A stretch of DNA of 64,000 nt from Diphasiastrum complanatum (taxonomy: Eukaryota > Streptophyta > Lycopodiopsida > Lycopodiales > Lycopodiaceae), in the NCBI GenBank assembly GCA_029204225.1, contig CM055092.1:19932036-19996035 (forward strand). The letters run 5' to 3'. The translations under genes were made by a program, and so were the position numbers. Shown here one piece after another: positions 1 through 11,012 of this stretch; positions within the stretch are counted from its first letter, which is position 1; each line of letters opens with the position of its first letter. Below the pieces are notes generated by a model that had not been told where the DNA came from, did not search any database, and was given only the letters and a program-made list of their open reading frames with translations.

Positions 1-599
1 ACGACTTTTTGGAAGAGTAGATGGGAGTAGGTGATAGTATCAAGAATTTACCTGCATCTTTTGTCTCATTGGGTGTGTGGTTGATCCTTCCTCACCCTCC
101 TTGTCCTCCTCCTGCTCTTGCTTTAGCTATCTCCATTTTCTCTTGCTCTTTGTCATTGCTCTTCTTGCATTGCTCCTGTTAGTCATTGCTATGCTCTTTG
201 CAAAGTGAAATCATAAGCTCATTAAGAGAACTACATCTCTATTTGTGTTTGTGGTTGGATCTTAGATAATGCCATTTTGTTGTGATGTCTATGTAGGTGA
301 CAAAAGGGAAGATGGAGGACGGAGGTATTGGATATAAGGTAATCTCTCACTCTCACAAGCACATTCTAGTCTTCATTTCATTGTGTTAATAGCTCTGGTT
401 TGATTGACTTCACGTTATTTTGTAGGCATTGGACAATGAATAGGAGGCAGCGGATCCACAAATACTAGAGCAAAACAAAAGTCGGAAAGGCCATCGAAAT
501 AGGCCAATCTATCCCATTTACTATACCAACGTCTGCTTCAATGTCCATTTGCACTTTTTTCTTTCAACTACAGTTTTCTGTTTTTTTTGCATTCTTGAT
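1..599. other. no gene seen; plant-like noncoding sequence
   Basis: No convincing reading frame is visible. Around 300-450 there is a short purine-rich stretch followed by a GTAATCTCTC donor-like site and, about 90 nt on, a TTTTGTAG acceptor-like site. This could be a relic exon-intron-exon, but no protein can be recognised on either side. Confidence 0.3.
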
Positions 600-1130
600 G
601 TAGGTCCACATTTTTTGTTGTGGATCTAGATCCATGGGATCAAAATGGGCCGATCTACTGTGCTACCTATTCTGAAGGCTGTTCCAAAGTGTATTCTAAC
701 AACAGTGTTGAGCCTTGCATTACATTGTGAAGATATCAGCTTTGCATTGCATATCAGCTTTGTAGATGTAGATCTATGCATAATTAATGTGATTTGTGTA
801 GATGTAGCTAGTGTCTTAAGTGGACCTTGCTTTTTTTCAAAATTGTTCTGTAAAGTCTACATTGTTGTATGAATTTTTATTGTGGTAACTTAAGTAAGAA
901 TGACAATATTTATGTTTTGCAGGTCTGTATGCTGATTTTTTCTCCCAGACACCATCCAAGCAGTTGAGCAACACATTTAGTAGCAAATCCAGGTACTTAC
1001 AAGGTCGATACAGACCTCGAAATGCATGCTTCTGTTTTAAACAGTAGTTCATTGTCTATTCCGAGGTCTATTTCATAGGTTTTGAGCTTTTCATAAACAT
1101 ATATCTAAGTTTATTGATTATAGGGCATGC
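600..1130 (+). repeat. diverged repeat, copy A (relative of 6,530-6,990)
   Basis: This stretch aligns by eye with 6,530-6,990 in the same orientation. The best-conserved part is a 70-nt block at 923-992. It is preceded by TTTTGCAG and followed by GTACTT, which look like a splice acceptor and donor. Downstream, AGACCTCGAAATGCAT near 1,010 and its inverted counterpart near 1,055 could fold into a hairpin, as they do in the other copy. In one frame the block is open and rich in Ser, Gln and Asp, but the protein is not recognised. It may be a transduced exon or a repeat that happens to carry splice-like ends. Confidence 0.4.
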
Positions 1131-1639
1131 GTGAAGATTGCATAGTTGATCTTCAATGGACATGAACTCCAAATGCTGTGCTCTTAAAAGTTTGTACAAG
1201 TATATCCTACTGTATGGCAAAATTAATGCCCAAAAGCATGTTCAAGTACTTGCATGCTTGCACGGTTTGTGACCAGCACACATTTTTAGATCCTGGAACT
1301 CATTGGCACATGAGCAAATGTCACACAAAATAAAATACATTGGATTGTGTTACATCATCTCTAATGTTTATTAGCTAAATCTGAGGGATCTCAACGGGAA
1401 AAGGGCACACACTCGTCTTACACAGATTATGTAGAAATCGTCACTTCCAATTCTCGGGGCGTCTCGATCACCTCATACTCCCCTTCCAATGAAGGTTTCT
1501 AAGGCCTCCAAGAGTATGACAATGAGGATATCTACATGATTTCATAGAGTTAATGATTTTGAGCTCATTTACTAAGTTCATGTTCAACCGCTTCCTTGTA
1601 GTCCATTCGTGGATCTTGACAAGCTTATTCAATCTTCAT
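1131..1639. other. no gene seen
   Basis: No supported coding region. The right part may be the decayed 3' end of the neighbouring minus-strand copia remnant, but I see no polypurine tract or LTR boundary. Confidence 0.25.
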
Positions 1640-2231
1640 TCAATTCCAAAGGAGCACAATATCATGTGCCATTTGGACACTCATTAGAGTATTGGCCATC
1701 CTGGTTACAATAAGGAAAAATTTGAGCACCACCATAATGAAATTCCCTAGTAACCAAATCATCAGTTTTAATAAATCTTTTTCCTTCTCTTTATTCTCAA
1801 ACTTGTCTTTACTTCTAGCTTTTGTAAACTTATCAACAAGTTGCAACATTGTGGAACAATGCATAATACTAATATCTGCAAAATGTAATTTCTCAAGCAC
1901 AAAGTGATATTTTACTTCAATGTGTGTAGCTCTTCCATGAAATACTGGATTTTTGGCCAATTGTATCCTGCTTTGACTATCAGTGAAGATAATCGTAGGG
2001 TGTGTTTGCGTCATACCAATCTCACTCAACAATCTTCGTAGCCATACAACTTTTTGAGTCATAGAACTTAATACTTTATACTCAGCTTTTGTCGACGAAA
2101 GAAAAATAATATCATGTTTCTTACTAGACCATGAAGATAGCCATTTCCAAAGTTGAAAGCATACTGTATAGTTGACTTTCTATCGTCTACATTGCCAGCC
2201 TAATTAGTGTCAACATACTCTTGTATTCTAG
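1640..2231 (-). pseudogene. Ty1/copia RNase H remnant
   Basis: The frame contains the C-terminal RNase H signature of plant copia polyproteins: VVWLRRLLSEIGMTQ, IIFTDSQSRIQLAKNPVFHG, and HIEVKYHFVLEKLH. Farther upstream on the minus strand (about 2,100-2,230), other frames give YVDTN and VDDRKST-like pieces of the same domain, so at least two frameshifts and a TAG in place of the usual Trp separate them. In a live element this domain degrades the RNA of the RNA:DNA hybrid during reverse transcription. The fragment stops abruptly at 2,232, where a 1.2-kb repeat begins. Identity as copia RNase H is clear; which copia lineage is not. Confidence 0.85.
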
Positions 2232-2232
2232 G

Positions 2233-3442
2233 TTTGAAATGGGTTCCCACTCTTTTTTAAGTTTGAATAGTTATGGAGGTAGAAATGGACCAATAGGATT
2301 TTGAGGGCAAGGTCCTCCTCTCTACTATAAATAGGGGTAAACTCGAGTTGTTCCTCATGTTCATATCCTCATTTCAATACAAGCATATTGGTTCTCTTAT
2401 GGAATGGATTCGTGAATGTCCTTGCTCTCTATCTCTTTTCCTCCATCTCTCATGCTTTTGTTGTATTTGCTAATTGTTGGATCTGAATGTATTTTGAATT
2501 GCTATTTCTTATGTTTTTTGTAAGAGAGAAAGGGAGAGAGAGAAAGAGTAAGCTATCTTCATTGTGGAACGTAGTGTCAATGAATGTAGTGTTAATTGTG
2601 TAGTGTTAACGCTTAGGATTAAATTAGTGCTAATGTGTTAGAGTTAGATGTGGATCTTCCATTCATGCTAAAATTTGATATATGCTATCGTTCTCATGAG
2701 AATGAACCTACGCGTGACAACTAACTTCATCTCCATGATGCTAGATTGCTTGGATCTTGGGTTGATGATAGGTAGGAAAGAAATCCACTACAATTTTGGC
2801 ATTGTTTCCAAGGAGCTACGCCAATTTCTTAGTTTGCAACATGTTTGTTGGATGGTTAGCTTGCATTAGGCATCTTGCCGTGGCATGAATAGTGTTAAAA
2901 CTGCATTTAGGGTTAGTTGGAAGTGATTTTGCCTGATTTTAGTGGATTTGCTTGTTTGAAATCTAATCTGATTATTGAACAGGTGAAGCTGTTCAGTCAC
3001 CATTCTTAAGATCCATCTGGATCTGAGAAATAAAAAAAAACAACAAAAATTTGTCAAATCAACCAGATCTTGGTCAAAAGGAGGACAACTACAACAATAG
3101 TCAAGAACAATGGAATATTTTCTCCAATCGTGAAGACCGCCAAATACATACATGATAAGGGTGCATGCAATTATTTTTTTTAACAATACAAGGTGCTTTG
3201 CAAATCAGAACTCACCGAAGAACCAACTTCGGGCCGTACAAACAATGACTCTTTCTTAATATGTCCATACATGTGAACGTGTAATATAGTAATATGTTGC
3301 TCTCATCTTAATGCATACTTACATCGTGTACACGGACATGGTATTCTCGAGTATAGCCAAGCCTCTGATCCGATATGTGATGGTCCTTCCTCATCATCTG
3401 AAAAAGAAGAACGTGAACTCGCCATTTGCATCGGTGCACCTT
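2233..3442 (+). repeat. 1.2-kb direct repeat, copy 1
   Basis: This block is repeated at 12,875-14,075 in the same orientation with scattered substitutions and small indels. It starts at a TTTGAAATGG motif and ends with GTGCACCTT in both copies. A TATAAATAG box lies about 95 nt in, followed by a GAGA-rich tract near 2,525-2,555. This resembles the promoter part of an LTR, yet the block is longer than the LTR-like portion and has no clear TG/CA ends. It encodes nothing I recognise. Confidence 0.7.
2326..2334 (+). promoter_or_regulatory. TATA box (TATAAATAG)
   Basis: TATAAATAGGGG in repeat copy 1 is shared with copy 2 at 12,966. Its context, a CTCCTCTCTAC stretch just before it, is typical of plant LTR or gene core promoters. 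Whether it drives transcription cannot be seen. Confidence 0.45.
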
Positions 3443-3722
3443 GACGGTTGGAAATTGATGGAACACAAAATTAGAGACGATCAACAATACATAAACAAAC
3501 TAATTGAGTCCACTGAGACAACTAGTCTATTGAATTTGCTTTTACAAGATAAATTAAATGAAATCTTTTGACAAACAACAATGTTCATCCTAGCTTAGTT
3601 GTATGGCACTTATTTGGATTGTTAGAAGTCTATCATAAATATGATGGTGATGTATGGCACCGGGGGTTCCATGCATCTTGATGACATATAAATTCAACAT
3701 AGGTCTAAAGAAATCCCTACTT

Positions 3723-3851
3723 ATTGTTTGTGACAAGGCCAACTACAATCTTGTAATCCATGGTCATTGTTTGTGACAAGGCCAATTGCAATTTTTTGAC
3801 CCATGCTCATTGTTTGTGACAAGGCAAACGATAATCTTGTGAAGAGCGAGG
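3723..3851 (+). repeat. three 43-nt tandem units
   Basis: The core ATTGTTTGTGACAAGGC begins at 3,723, 3,766 and 3,809, an exact 43-nt spacing, with diverged sequence between. A fourth, isolated relative lies near 4,280 inside a looser echo of the whole 3,610-3,960 stretch at about 4,190-4,400. The last unit runs into the left arm of the hairpin at 3,841. Confidence 0.7.
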
Positions 3852-3943
3852 CTAGGCATGTAATGATGTACATAGGCATGAATCAGATATCATGACATCT
3901 GATCCATGCCTATGTGCATCTTACATGGCTAGCTTTGCTCTTC
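3841..3943. repeat. foldback hairpin, ~48-bp arms
   Basis: The left arm starts GAAGAGCGAGGCTAGGCATG and the right arm ends CATGGCTAGCTTTGCTCTTC. The arms pair over about 48 bp with roughly six mismatches and one bulge around a loop of about 8 nt. It could be a foldback transposon remnant or a miRNA-precursor-like inverted repeat. There is no obvious target duplication. Confidence 0.65.
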
Positions 3944-4189
3944 AGTTCTTCTAAATTAATGAAAACTGAGAAGTGCATAGTATTCTACTTTCAAATCCAA
4001 TTTTGTACAATCAAAATAGTACGTCATTCAAGGATTCAAGGTTAAGGTGTTTTTGATCAAAATATCTAAACATCCAAATTCTTAAAGATTCCTTCTACAC
4101 TAAGGTCACTTGTTATCATCTAGTTACCATATGTCACAATCAAAGTATGTCATAATATCTCACAACAGGAAAATAGTGTTACACTCATA

Positions 4190-4400
4190 TGGTCAGAAGT
4201 CATTCATAAATATGATGGTGATCTATGGCAGTTCCAGGCATTTCGATGTATAAATTCAAGATAGGTCTAAATCCCTCATTGTTTGTCACAAGGCCAACTG
4301 GAATCTTGTCACGATATCCATTCCTGTGTCTTTCGTTACATGGCTAGCCCCTTGAGTACTTTTAAACTAATGAAAACAACAGGGATCTACAAAATCTGCT
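4190..4400 (+). repeat. partial echo of 3,610-3,960
   Basis: Phrases such as CATAAATATGATGGTGAT, ACAAGGCCAACT and TTACATGGCTAGC recur in the same order as at 3,610-3,960, but with large gaps and without the hairpin's left arm. This is an imperfect, older duplication. From here to about 4,830 no gene is visible. Confidence 0.5.
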
Positions 4401-4837
4401 TGATCAAAATCTAATTTTGTACAATCAATTGCAAAAGAGTACGTCATTGAGGAGTTCAAGGTGTTTTTGATCAATTCTTCTTTGCTTTTGGATCTTTGTA
4501 CATAGGCCTTATTACAATCAAAGTTCTCGCCAGTTCCATTACTATATTATGCCAATTTTCTCGAGTACTAGAAATAGGGACATATGTAAATGGATCCCTT
4601 GGAAAATTACTATTTCGCAAAATCACTACTTTTGACAAATTTCAGAATTTTGAGTAGTTGGATGCCCAAGAATTGTAGTTAGATGCCAATCACGTTGATG
4701 TTTGGATACTTATAACATCCTTTAACCAGATGAGTATAATGTAGTAGTTACAAAATAGCACTATTCTTTAAAAGCATGGGAATATAACAACTGACAATCT
4801 TTGATAACTGTGTGATTTTGAATGGAACGTATTTGAG

Positions 4838-6035
4838 TTGTTCTTTTGGCCTAAGATGAAAGATCATGTGGAGGCATGCGTTCAAAGTTGTGGACAATGC
4901 CAACAAAACAAAGCAGAAAGACTCAAAGTTGCGGGTCTTTTACATCCCTTGGAAATTTTCAATAAGAAATGGGAAAGTATTTCAATGGATTTTGTGGTTG
5001 GACTCCCTAAAACCCGGAGTGATCACAATGCCTTTTGGGTGGTGGTTGACAAGCTAACCAAGATGGCACAATTTATACCAACTAAATCAACTGTCAAGGC
5101 ATCTGAACTAGCCCAACTTTTCGTTGAAAAGTATTTCAGAGTGTATGGTTTGCCGAATGATATCGTTAGTGATCCTGACTCCAAGTTCACTAGTAAGTTC
5201 CGGCAAGCAGTTTTTGAAAAACTTGAAACAAACCTTAGTCTTAGTTCTTCGGATCACCTGATGGGCAGACAGAACGAGTCAACGAGACGTTGGAGGATAT
5301 GCTTAGAGCATACATTTCTCACCGACAGTCTGACTGGGAAAAGTATCTCCCTTTGGTTGAGTTCGCGCACAATAGTGCTAAGCATTCTGCCACCGGATTC
5401 ACTCCTTTTATGCTGATGTATGGCTTCCAGCCACGTTCTCCAGTTTCGGTCGGTCTCAAAGGTCTCAAGGTGCAAGCTGCAGTAGATTTCCTACAAGATA
5501 TGCAAGAAATGCTGCTAGTGGCCAAGGAAAGCATGAAAACCACTCATGATAGAGCTCAATTTTATGCTAACCGCGGTTGATCACCTCGGGATATTGAGGT
5601 CGGAACCTGGGTGTATCTTAAAATCCCTAAGGATTCGAAGGTACTCCAGACGGGAGAATGCCATAAGCTATCTCCTCGATATAGCGGACCTTATAAGGTT
5701 GTAAAGAAAATCAACCCGGTCGTGTTTCAACTAGATCTTCCGATTGGGGTTAGGGTTCATCCTGGTTTCCATGTAAGTCGTTTAAAAGAATGACTTAGTA
5801 GGAAGGATTCCCTAATTCCGGAAGGTGAACTAGTTGAACTCGAGGATCTGTCTACCTTTGTGCCTAATGTACTTGAAAAAGTTGATGACGTTCGTCGTCA
5901 CCAATTGAGAAACCATTTGGTTTCTGAATTTCTCGTACATTGGAAAGGTAAGACAGATGACGAGGACACTTGGGAGAGAGAGGACTATCTAAGACTGAAC
6001 TTCCTTGGCTTGCTCCCATTAGGAGGAGACACTTA
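4838..6035 (+). pseudogene. Ty3/gypsy chromovirus integrase with chromodomain
   Basis: In order: the end of the zinc-binding domain (the CQQ-containing pair C..C in SCGQCQQNK), an integrase core with first Asp in SISMDFVVGLP, second Asp in IVSDPDSKF, and third acidic residue in DGQTERVNE. Next come an SH3-like tail ([19 protein letters not shown]) and a C-terminal chromodomain with FLVHWKGKTDDEDTWERE. A single-base loss near 5,250 shifts the frame between the second Asp and the Glu; TGA stops interrupt at 5,578 and 5,791. The usual N-terminal histidines are missing because the element is cut at about 4,830. Integrase joins cDNA into chromosomes, and the chromodomain steers chromoviruses to heterochromatin. 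The stop at 6,033 overlaps the polypurine tract. Confidence 0.9.
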
Positions 6036-6047
6036 AAGGGGGAGGGA
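6035..6047 (+). other. polypurine tract of the chromovirus
   Basis: AAAGGGGGAGGGA directly follows the integrase stop and directly precedes TGTTACATACCC. This is the expected position of the plus-strand priming site. Confidence 0.8.
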
Positions 6048-6048
6048 A

Positions 6049-6480
6049 TGTTACATACCCATAAGGGTACGCAACAGGAAACTTGAGGTGACGGTCTCAG
6101 TTATGGGACAGAACACTGATATAGAGCTATAAATCTTTTGGGTGCCACATGTCAATGTCTCATTGGCACGTAGTCTCCATGAGCTAGCTATTCATTCTCT
6201 CTTGGAGAATGAAGAGCTCTTCCACTGGTGGTCAGGTCAGGACGAGTATCTAGGCCTTAGGATGTAGGTAGGTGAGGGTCGAGGGTAAGGCATGGTGGTA
6301 TGGGACACCATGGCTTACATGAGATCTGAGCTTGCTTGAAGGTGGTCTGTGGCTCCAGTGCACGGGGGTGAGGTGGCAGTACCTCTATGGTTGGGTGGAA
6401 ACTTAGCGTTCTTCACCTGTTTGTACTTTAGCAATGATTGCCATGACGATGGGGATTCTAACAGTGAGGGTGCTAGACCA
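6049..6480 (+). repeat. 3' LTR of the chromovirus (end uncertain)
   Basis: Starts TGTTACATACCC immediately after the polypurine tract. The right end is not defined because no second copy is in the window. I place it near 6,480, where sequence related to 600-1,130 begins soon after. Confidence 0.5.
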
Positions 6481-6529
6481 TATTTCTAGATGGTCGGAAT
6501 GCCCATTGGAATAGGAAGATCTATGAAGT

Positions 6530-6990
6530 TTGTTAAAGCAGCATCTATTCCGATGGATATTTTAATGTCAGATCTTCTATTCATCTGATGTATATCCAGT
6601 TTTTGGTGCAAATACAGATTTGCATATGGATCTTCATTGTTCTTTGTGTAAATTTAGTTTTTGCTTTGCGTGGATTTTGTTTTCTTTTTTCAGATTTGTT
6701 TTGTAAAATTTAGATTGTTGCAATAATATTTTTTGTGGTAATATACTTAACAACCTTCAATATTGGTTTTTGCTTTGCAGGTTTCATTGTTGATTTGTGG
6801 GCCGATCACCATCAGAGCAGTTCAAATGCACATTCTGTAGCAGATCCCAGGTATTGGCATGGTAGGAATTGAGGCCGGAATACATGATGTTGTTTTGAAC
6901 AGTATACCAATGTCTATTCCGACCTCCCCTTAGTTTTTTTTGGACATTTCAAATGACATATCTATGAATTTTATGATAGATTTTGAAGGG
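6530..6990 (+). repeat. diverged repeat, copy B
   Basis: Relative of 600-1,130. The conserved 70-nt block is at 6,781-6,850, again preceded by TTTGCAG and followed by GTATTGG. Downstream, GAGGCCGGAATACAT (near 6,870) faces ATGTCTATTCCGACCTC (near 6,910), giving a potential hairpin. The right half is drawn into the tandem duplication that starts at 6,799. Confidence 0.5.
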
Positions 6991-7746
6991 CTAAAAGCAT
7001 GGTTTGGTGGTACAAAAAAATAACCCATTTTTCATTGTACCTTTTGGTAATACATTTCACTTTTTGGGAATTTTATTACTCATAATTGTTTTGAGTCCAC
7101 ATTAAAAATGACATAACTTTTTAGTGGTAAGTCCAATTTCAATGGAGTTTAATGCATTAGAAAGTGTCTGTCAAGTGCTTTCCAATAATATATTACATGA
7201 CATATTTTGAGCTATGGATAAAAAGTTATGGCAAGTCAAAAGTATGGGGATTTTATTAATTATAACTTTTTGAGGGCCGATCACCATCGAAGCAGTTCAA
7301 ATGCACATTCTGTAGCAGATCCCAGGTATTGGCATGGTAGGAATTGAGGCCGGAATACATGATGTTGTTTTGAACAGTATACCAATGTCTATTCCGACCT
7401 CCCCTTAGATTTTTTTGGACCTTTCAAATGACATATCTATGAATTTTATGATAGATTTTAAAGGGCTTAAAGCATGGTTTGGTGGTACAAAAAAATAACG
7501 CATTTTTCATTGTACCTTTTGGTAATACATTTCACTTTTTGGGAATTTTAGTACTCATAATTGTTTTGAGTCCACATTAAGAATGACATAACTTTTTAGT
7601 GGTAAGTCCAATTTCAACGGAGTTTAATGCATTATAAAGTGCTTGACAAGTGCTTTCCAATGATATATTACATGACATATTTTGAGCTATGGCTAAAAAG
7701 TTATGGCAAGTCAAAAGTATGGGGATTTTATTAATTATAACTTTTT
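6799..7746 (+). repeat. 475-bp tandem duplication
   Basis: GGGCCGATCACCATC begins at 6,799 and again at 7,274, and the two units (6,799-7,273 and 7,274 to about 7,746) are nearly identical. The breakpoint lies inside the 70-nt splice-flanked block, so the second unit lacks its first 18 nt. A third partial copy of the unit's last part (GAGTCCATATTAAAAATGAC onward) follows at 7,747-7,890 and is more diverged. A small older duplication therefore preceded the large recent one. Confidence 0.9.
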
Positions 7747-7990
7747 GAGTCCATATTAAAAATGACAACTATTTAGTGGTAAGTCAAATTTCAGCGGAGT
7801 TTGGTGCATTAGAAAGCGCTTTCCAATGATATAAAACATGACATACTTTCGAGGTACACTTAAAAAGTTATTGCAAGACAAGGGTATTAGTTGAAAATAG
7901 TGCATAATAAATTTACAAAAGTGTATTTCTACCCAAAAAAGGTAGTGTCCTATCTTAATTTATGTATTATATATTAGTTATGTTTCATGC

Positions 7991-7992
<2 letters not shown>

Positions 7993-8062
<70 letters not shown>
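7993..8062. repeat. (GA)n microsatellite
   Basis: About 35 uninterrupted GA units. An apparent frame rich in Arg-Glu here is a by-product of the repeat and not a gene. Confidence 0.97.
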
Positions 8063-8066
<4 letters not shown>

Positions 8067-8532
8067 TCATAAAAGAGTTCAGGTAACCAACACTCCCAAT
8101 TCTAGGAAGGTGTGTAGCCCTTGTTTTTTTCCATTAAAGACATGGTTCAAATGTTTATTGGGAAGATAAATTCCACATGAAATCCCAAATGCCGCAGGGA
8201 GGGCGCATGTGGTGACATTCTAGAATAGGATATAATCATACGGTTTGGGAGTTTTGATTAGAACTTTATAATTTTTTTTTTCTCTTCGTGTGTGTTTCTA
8301 GCTCTTTTACTTTTTCTTAGCTGACAATGCCTGATCCTCTTGTGTGGTTTGCCTTGACTTTACTATCCATCGTCTTTTGCTCTTCTTGCATGCAAATCTT
8401 TGAAGGTAGGCAATCTCTCCCTCGAGGCAATTCCACTTAAAGACATTTATAAGCCTTCCGATATACCACTCATTGTGGTATGTACCAATCTAACATCTCT
8501 GATTGGTTCTCCAATTGCCACAAGCTGGTGCC

Positions 8533-8960
8533 TCATCTCCTGGTGAAGAAAGATCCCACCATTTCACCTTCTTCCATTCTGATGGTGTTCAATCTGGACT
8601 TTAAGAACATGGCTCGAGCTAGATTAGAAGTTTGAAATTGTGTTTTAAAAGCTTCCCAAGCTCCCCTAGTAGTCATGACATGACTAATATGGGTAATCAC
8701 ATGATCGTTCACTGATAGATTGATCAATGATAATGCTCTCAGCACCTTCTTGTCATAGGCCCTCATGTTAGTGTGAGTGGTGTCCCAATGCTTGCAACAA
8801 TATCCCATAGCTCTTTCTCCATGAGTATACTCTTCATTTTGAACTTCCAAATGTTATCATTGGAAGCCCCATCGACTTTACTTACATCACCAAAATGTGC
8901 TTCATTAATGTTGGAAATCTCCAAATTGCATAAAACTCCATCTTGTAGGCTAAAGAGAGT
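8533..8960 (-). pseudogene. Ty1/copia Gag N-terminal remnant
   Basis: Minus-strand frames carry the copia Gag pattern: an IWKFKMKSILMEKELWDIV-like stretch (about 8,800-8,880, another frame), then AYDKKVLRALSLINLSV, THISHVMTTRGAWEAF and NLARAMFLKSRLNTIRMEEG. At least one frameshift near 8,780 separates the two halves. Gag forms the cytoplasmic virus-like particle. The zinc knuckle and everything downstream are absent. Confidence 0.8.
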
Positions 8961-9889
8961 ATTATGAGGCCAACAATGATGTCAAAGGTAAAAAATAATG
9001 ACCTACAATTTTTGGCTTACAAAGCCACTCTCTGCACCACTGCCAAATTGGAAGCCCAGTCACTTTCGCTTTGCAAAATGCTCCTTAACACGAATTCCCA
9101 ACTTCATGCCCTGTAAGGTGGTGAAGTCTCCTTCATTTGGAGGCTACAGCCTTTCATTCCGTCAAAAAATACTAAAGGAGACCCAAAATAGAGACTTTTT
9201 AGCTTTTTAATCTGTTTCTTCACCTTGAAAAAACTTCACATTTCAAAAGGTTTGGACTCAACTTTTACTTCAATTTGATGATTTTTAATGAAATGAAGTC
9301 GAACTTGGACTTCAACTACCCTTAGGCTCTTTCACTCCAATCATGGCCATTTGATTCAATCCGATGGCTAAAACAACTCACGATCTGCAGCATTTATTGG
9401 CAAGAGGCTTCATCCAACGGTTTCGCAGCCACATGCATGTCAAAACTCACTCCTACAGCCACTATGCACTTGCATACATTATCTCTCTCCTCTTGTTGGA
9501 TCGCACGAGCTGTGCTAACCTCCATTTAATGCTTCTCTCACTCTTAAGCTTTTGCTTGGCTACTCTTGGAGTTTTGGCTGCCCTCTTTAGATCTTCACAA
9601 CTTCTTCTCTCTCCCCAGACTCTCCACGGCCTTCTACCACTAGCTTAAACTCGTTGGGTACCCACCATCCCCACTAGTTAATGATGATAGAGAGAGAGGA
9701 ATGATGTAAGAATGAGAGAGAGAGAATTAATTTGTTACAATTAGTTTAGAGTGAAAGAATGATGCACGTAAGAACGATGATTACAAAAAGGAAGGATGTA
9801 AATGAGAGAGAGAGAATGTTAATTGTTAAAATATAGAGATTTATATGTCAGAATGATGAATGTGAGAATAATGAAAGAATGATGATTGC
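8961..9889. other. no clear gene; GAGAGA and GATGA-rich sequence
   Basis: A plus-strand frame of 94 codons at 9,364-9,648 is hydrophobic and Leu-rich but matches nothing I know, has no supporting neighbours, and may be chance. From 9,690 to 9,890 there are GAGAGAGA tracts and loosely repeated AGAATGATGA phrases. Confidence 0.3.
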
Positions 9890-10260
9890 AATAAGTCCTG
9901 ATATGCATATACACCAGTTGTATGTCAAGCTAATCATGAGACGAAGGATATTAAAAAATGGAATTATTACCAACTACTTTGAAAGGTGATTATGCTCTGC
10001 AAAGGTATTTAGAATAAGAGCTGCAGGAATTTCAGATTTACGATGATTTAAATCTTGCTTTCTTTAAGCATTATATAAAGGAGCATGAAAACGAGGAGAT
10101 TGTTGGTAAATTGCAAGCCATTTAGAAGTTGAACAAGGAGGACGTGTTAGCTTACATACAATATGTTAAAGTGTTGGAGAAGCAACTACAAGAACCATTT
10201 TTGGATTTGAAATAGGTCTCGTATTTTCAGCATGGATTGCATAAAATTCTTCGACATGGT
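9890..10260 (+). pseudogene. Ty3/gypsy Gag remnant, copy 1
   Basis: Parallel to 19,390-19,730 at the DNA level. Reading past several stops it shows the retrotransposon Gag pattern seen more clearly in that copy: a WYL..GLQEFQVYDDF-like segment, KLQAI and VLAYIQY, then LEKQLQE. The fragment ends at about 10,260, before the LTR at 10,306. Confidence 0.7.
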
Positions 10261-10305
10261 ATGACTTTTTTAACAGGCCAAAGGCCTAAACAAATTGTAG
10301 ACTCT

Positions 10306-10999
10306 TGTTAAAATTGTCAAAATCTAGCTATTTGATCTAAGTACGTAACTTGAACCCACATGTGTGGAGCTTGTTCCCACGTGTGGATGGTAGTCATAAA
10401 TGCATCTAGATTTAGGTAGATTGAATCAAGTAACTATTTGGAAGCTAGTCAAGTACAAAATTGCCATCTATAAGATGTGATCTTGCAAGTTCCTATAAGC
10501 TAGGAGAAATCACCTAAAATCAAGCAAATCATGGTGAGGCAATGGCACCAAGTTAGGATTCAAAGAGGTGGGGGCTTATCTTGCATTTATTGCTTGATCT
10601 AGGATGATCTTGCACTCCCTACATGTGCCAGACCTATTGAGTCAACATACCAGGTCAAAATGTACTTGATATATAAAAATCATCATTATAAATAATCCAA
10701 TATTGATGAGAGATCTTGATTTTGATGCAATACCTTGTTTTGGTTTACTACTTGTGTTGTGATTTCTTGCATTGACTGCTACCAATGAGTAATGTACTAT
10801 AATCTTTGTTCATTGTCTATACACTGACGGTATTCCACATGTGTGAGGCTGCTCTTGAGTCATATTGATTATTTATCAAGATGTTCTTGCTAGTTAGATG
10901 GAATATTTGATCTAGATCCAGATCTAGTCATTGGAATTGTGATTAATCAATCTAATTGGCATCCAACCCCTCTAGGTCGAAAATTTTCAGACTTTAACA
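10306..10999 (+). repeat. 694-bp LTR (5' type), family with TGTTAAA/TTTAACA ends
   Basis: The LTR begins TGTTAAA and ends TTTAACA, a perfect 7-bp terminal inverted repeat, and is followed at once by TGGTGTCAGAGCC, a tRNA-Met-type primer-binding site. A second, inverted member is at 37,360-38,185. It contains several near-palindromic CACATGTGTG or CCCACGTGTGG motifs. The element body is missing; other LTR sequence starts right after the primer site. Confidence 0.8.
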
Positions 11000-11012
11000 T
11001 GGTGTCAGAGCC
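11000..11012 (+). other. primer-binding site
   Basis: TGGTGTCAGAGCC is one base off the canonical plant copia site TGGTATCAGAGC and abuts the LTR end. It would pair with the 3' end of initiator tRNA-Met. Confidence 0.75.

Noticed and set aside
3723-3851. CRISPR-like spaced repeats
   Set aside because: Three degenerate 43-nt units with no unique spacers, in plant nuclear DNA; a simple tandem duplication.
7987-8169. Arg-Glu-rich reading frame
   Set aside because: It is the translation of a (GA)n microsatellite; the same applies to the frames over 30,702-31,046.
9364-9648. 94-codon hydrophobic frame
   Set aside because: Leu-rich but with no recognisable membrane protein pattern, promoter or homologue that I know; kept only as a note in the gap entry.
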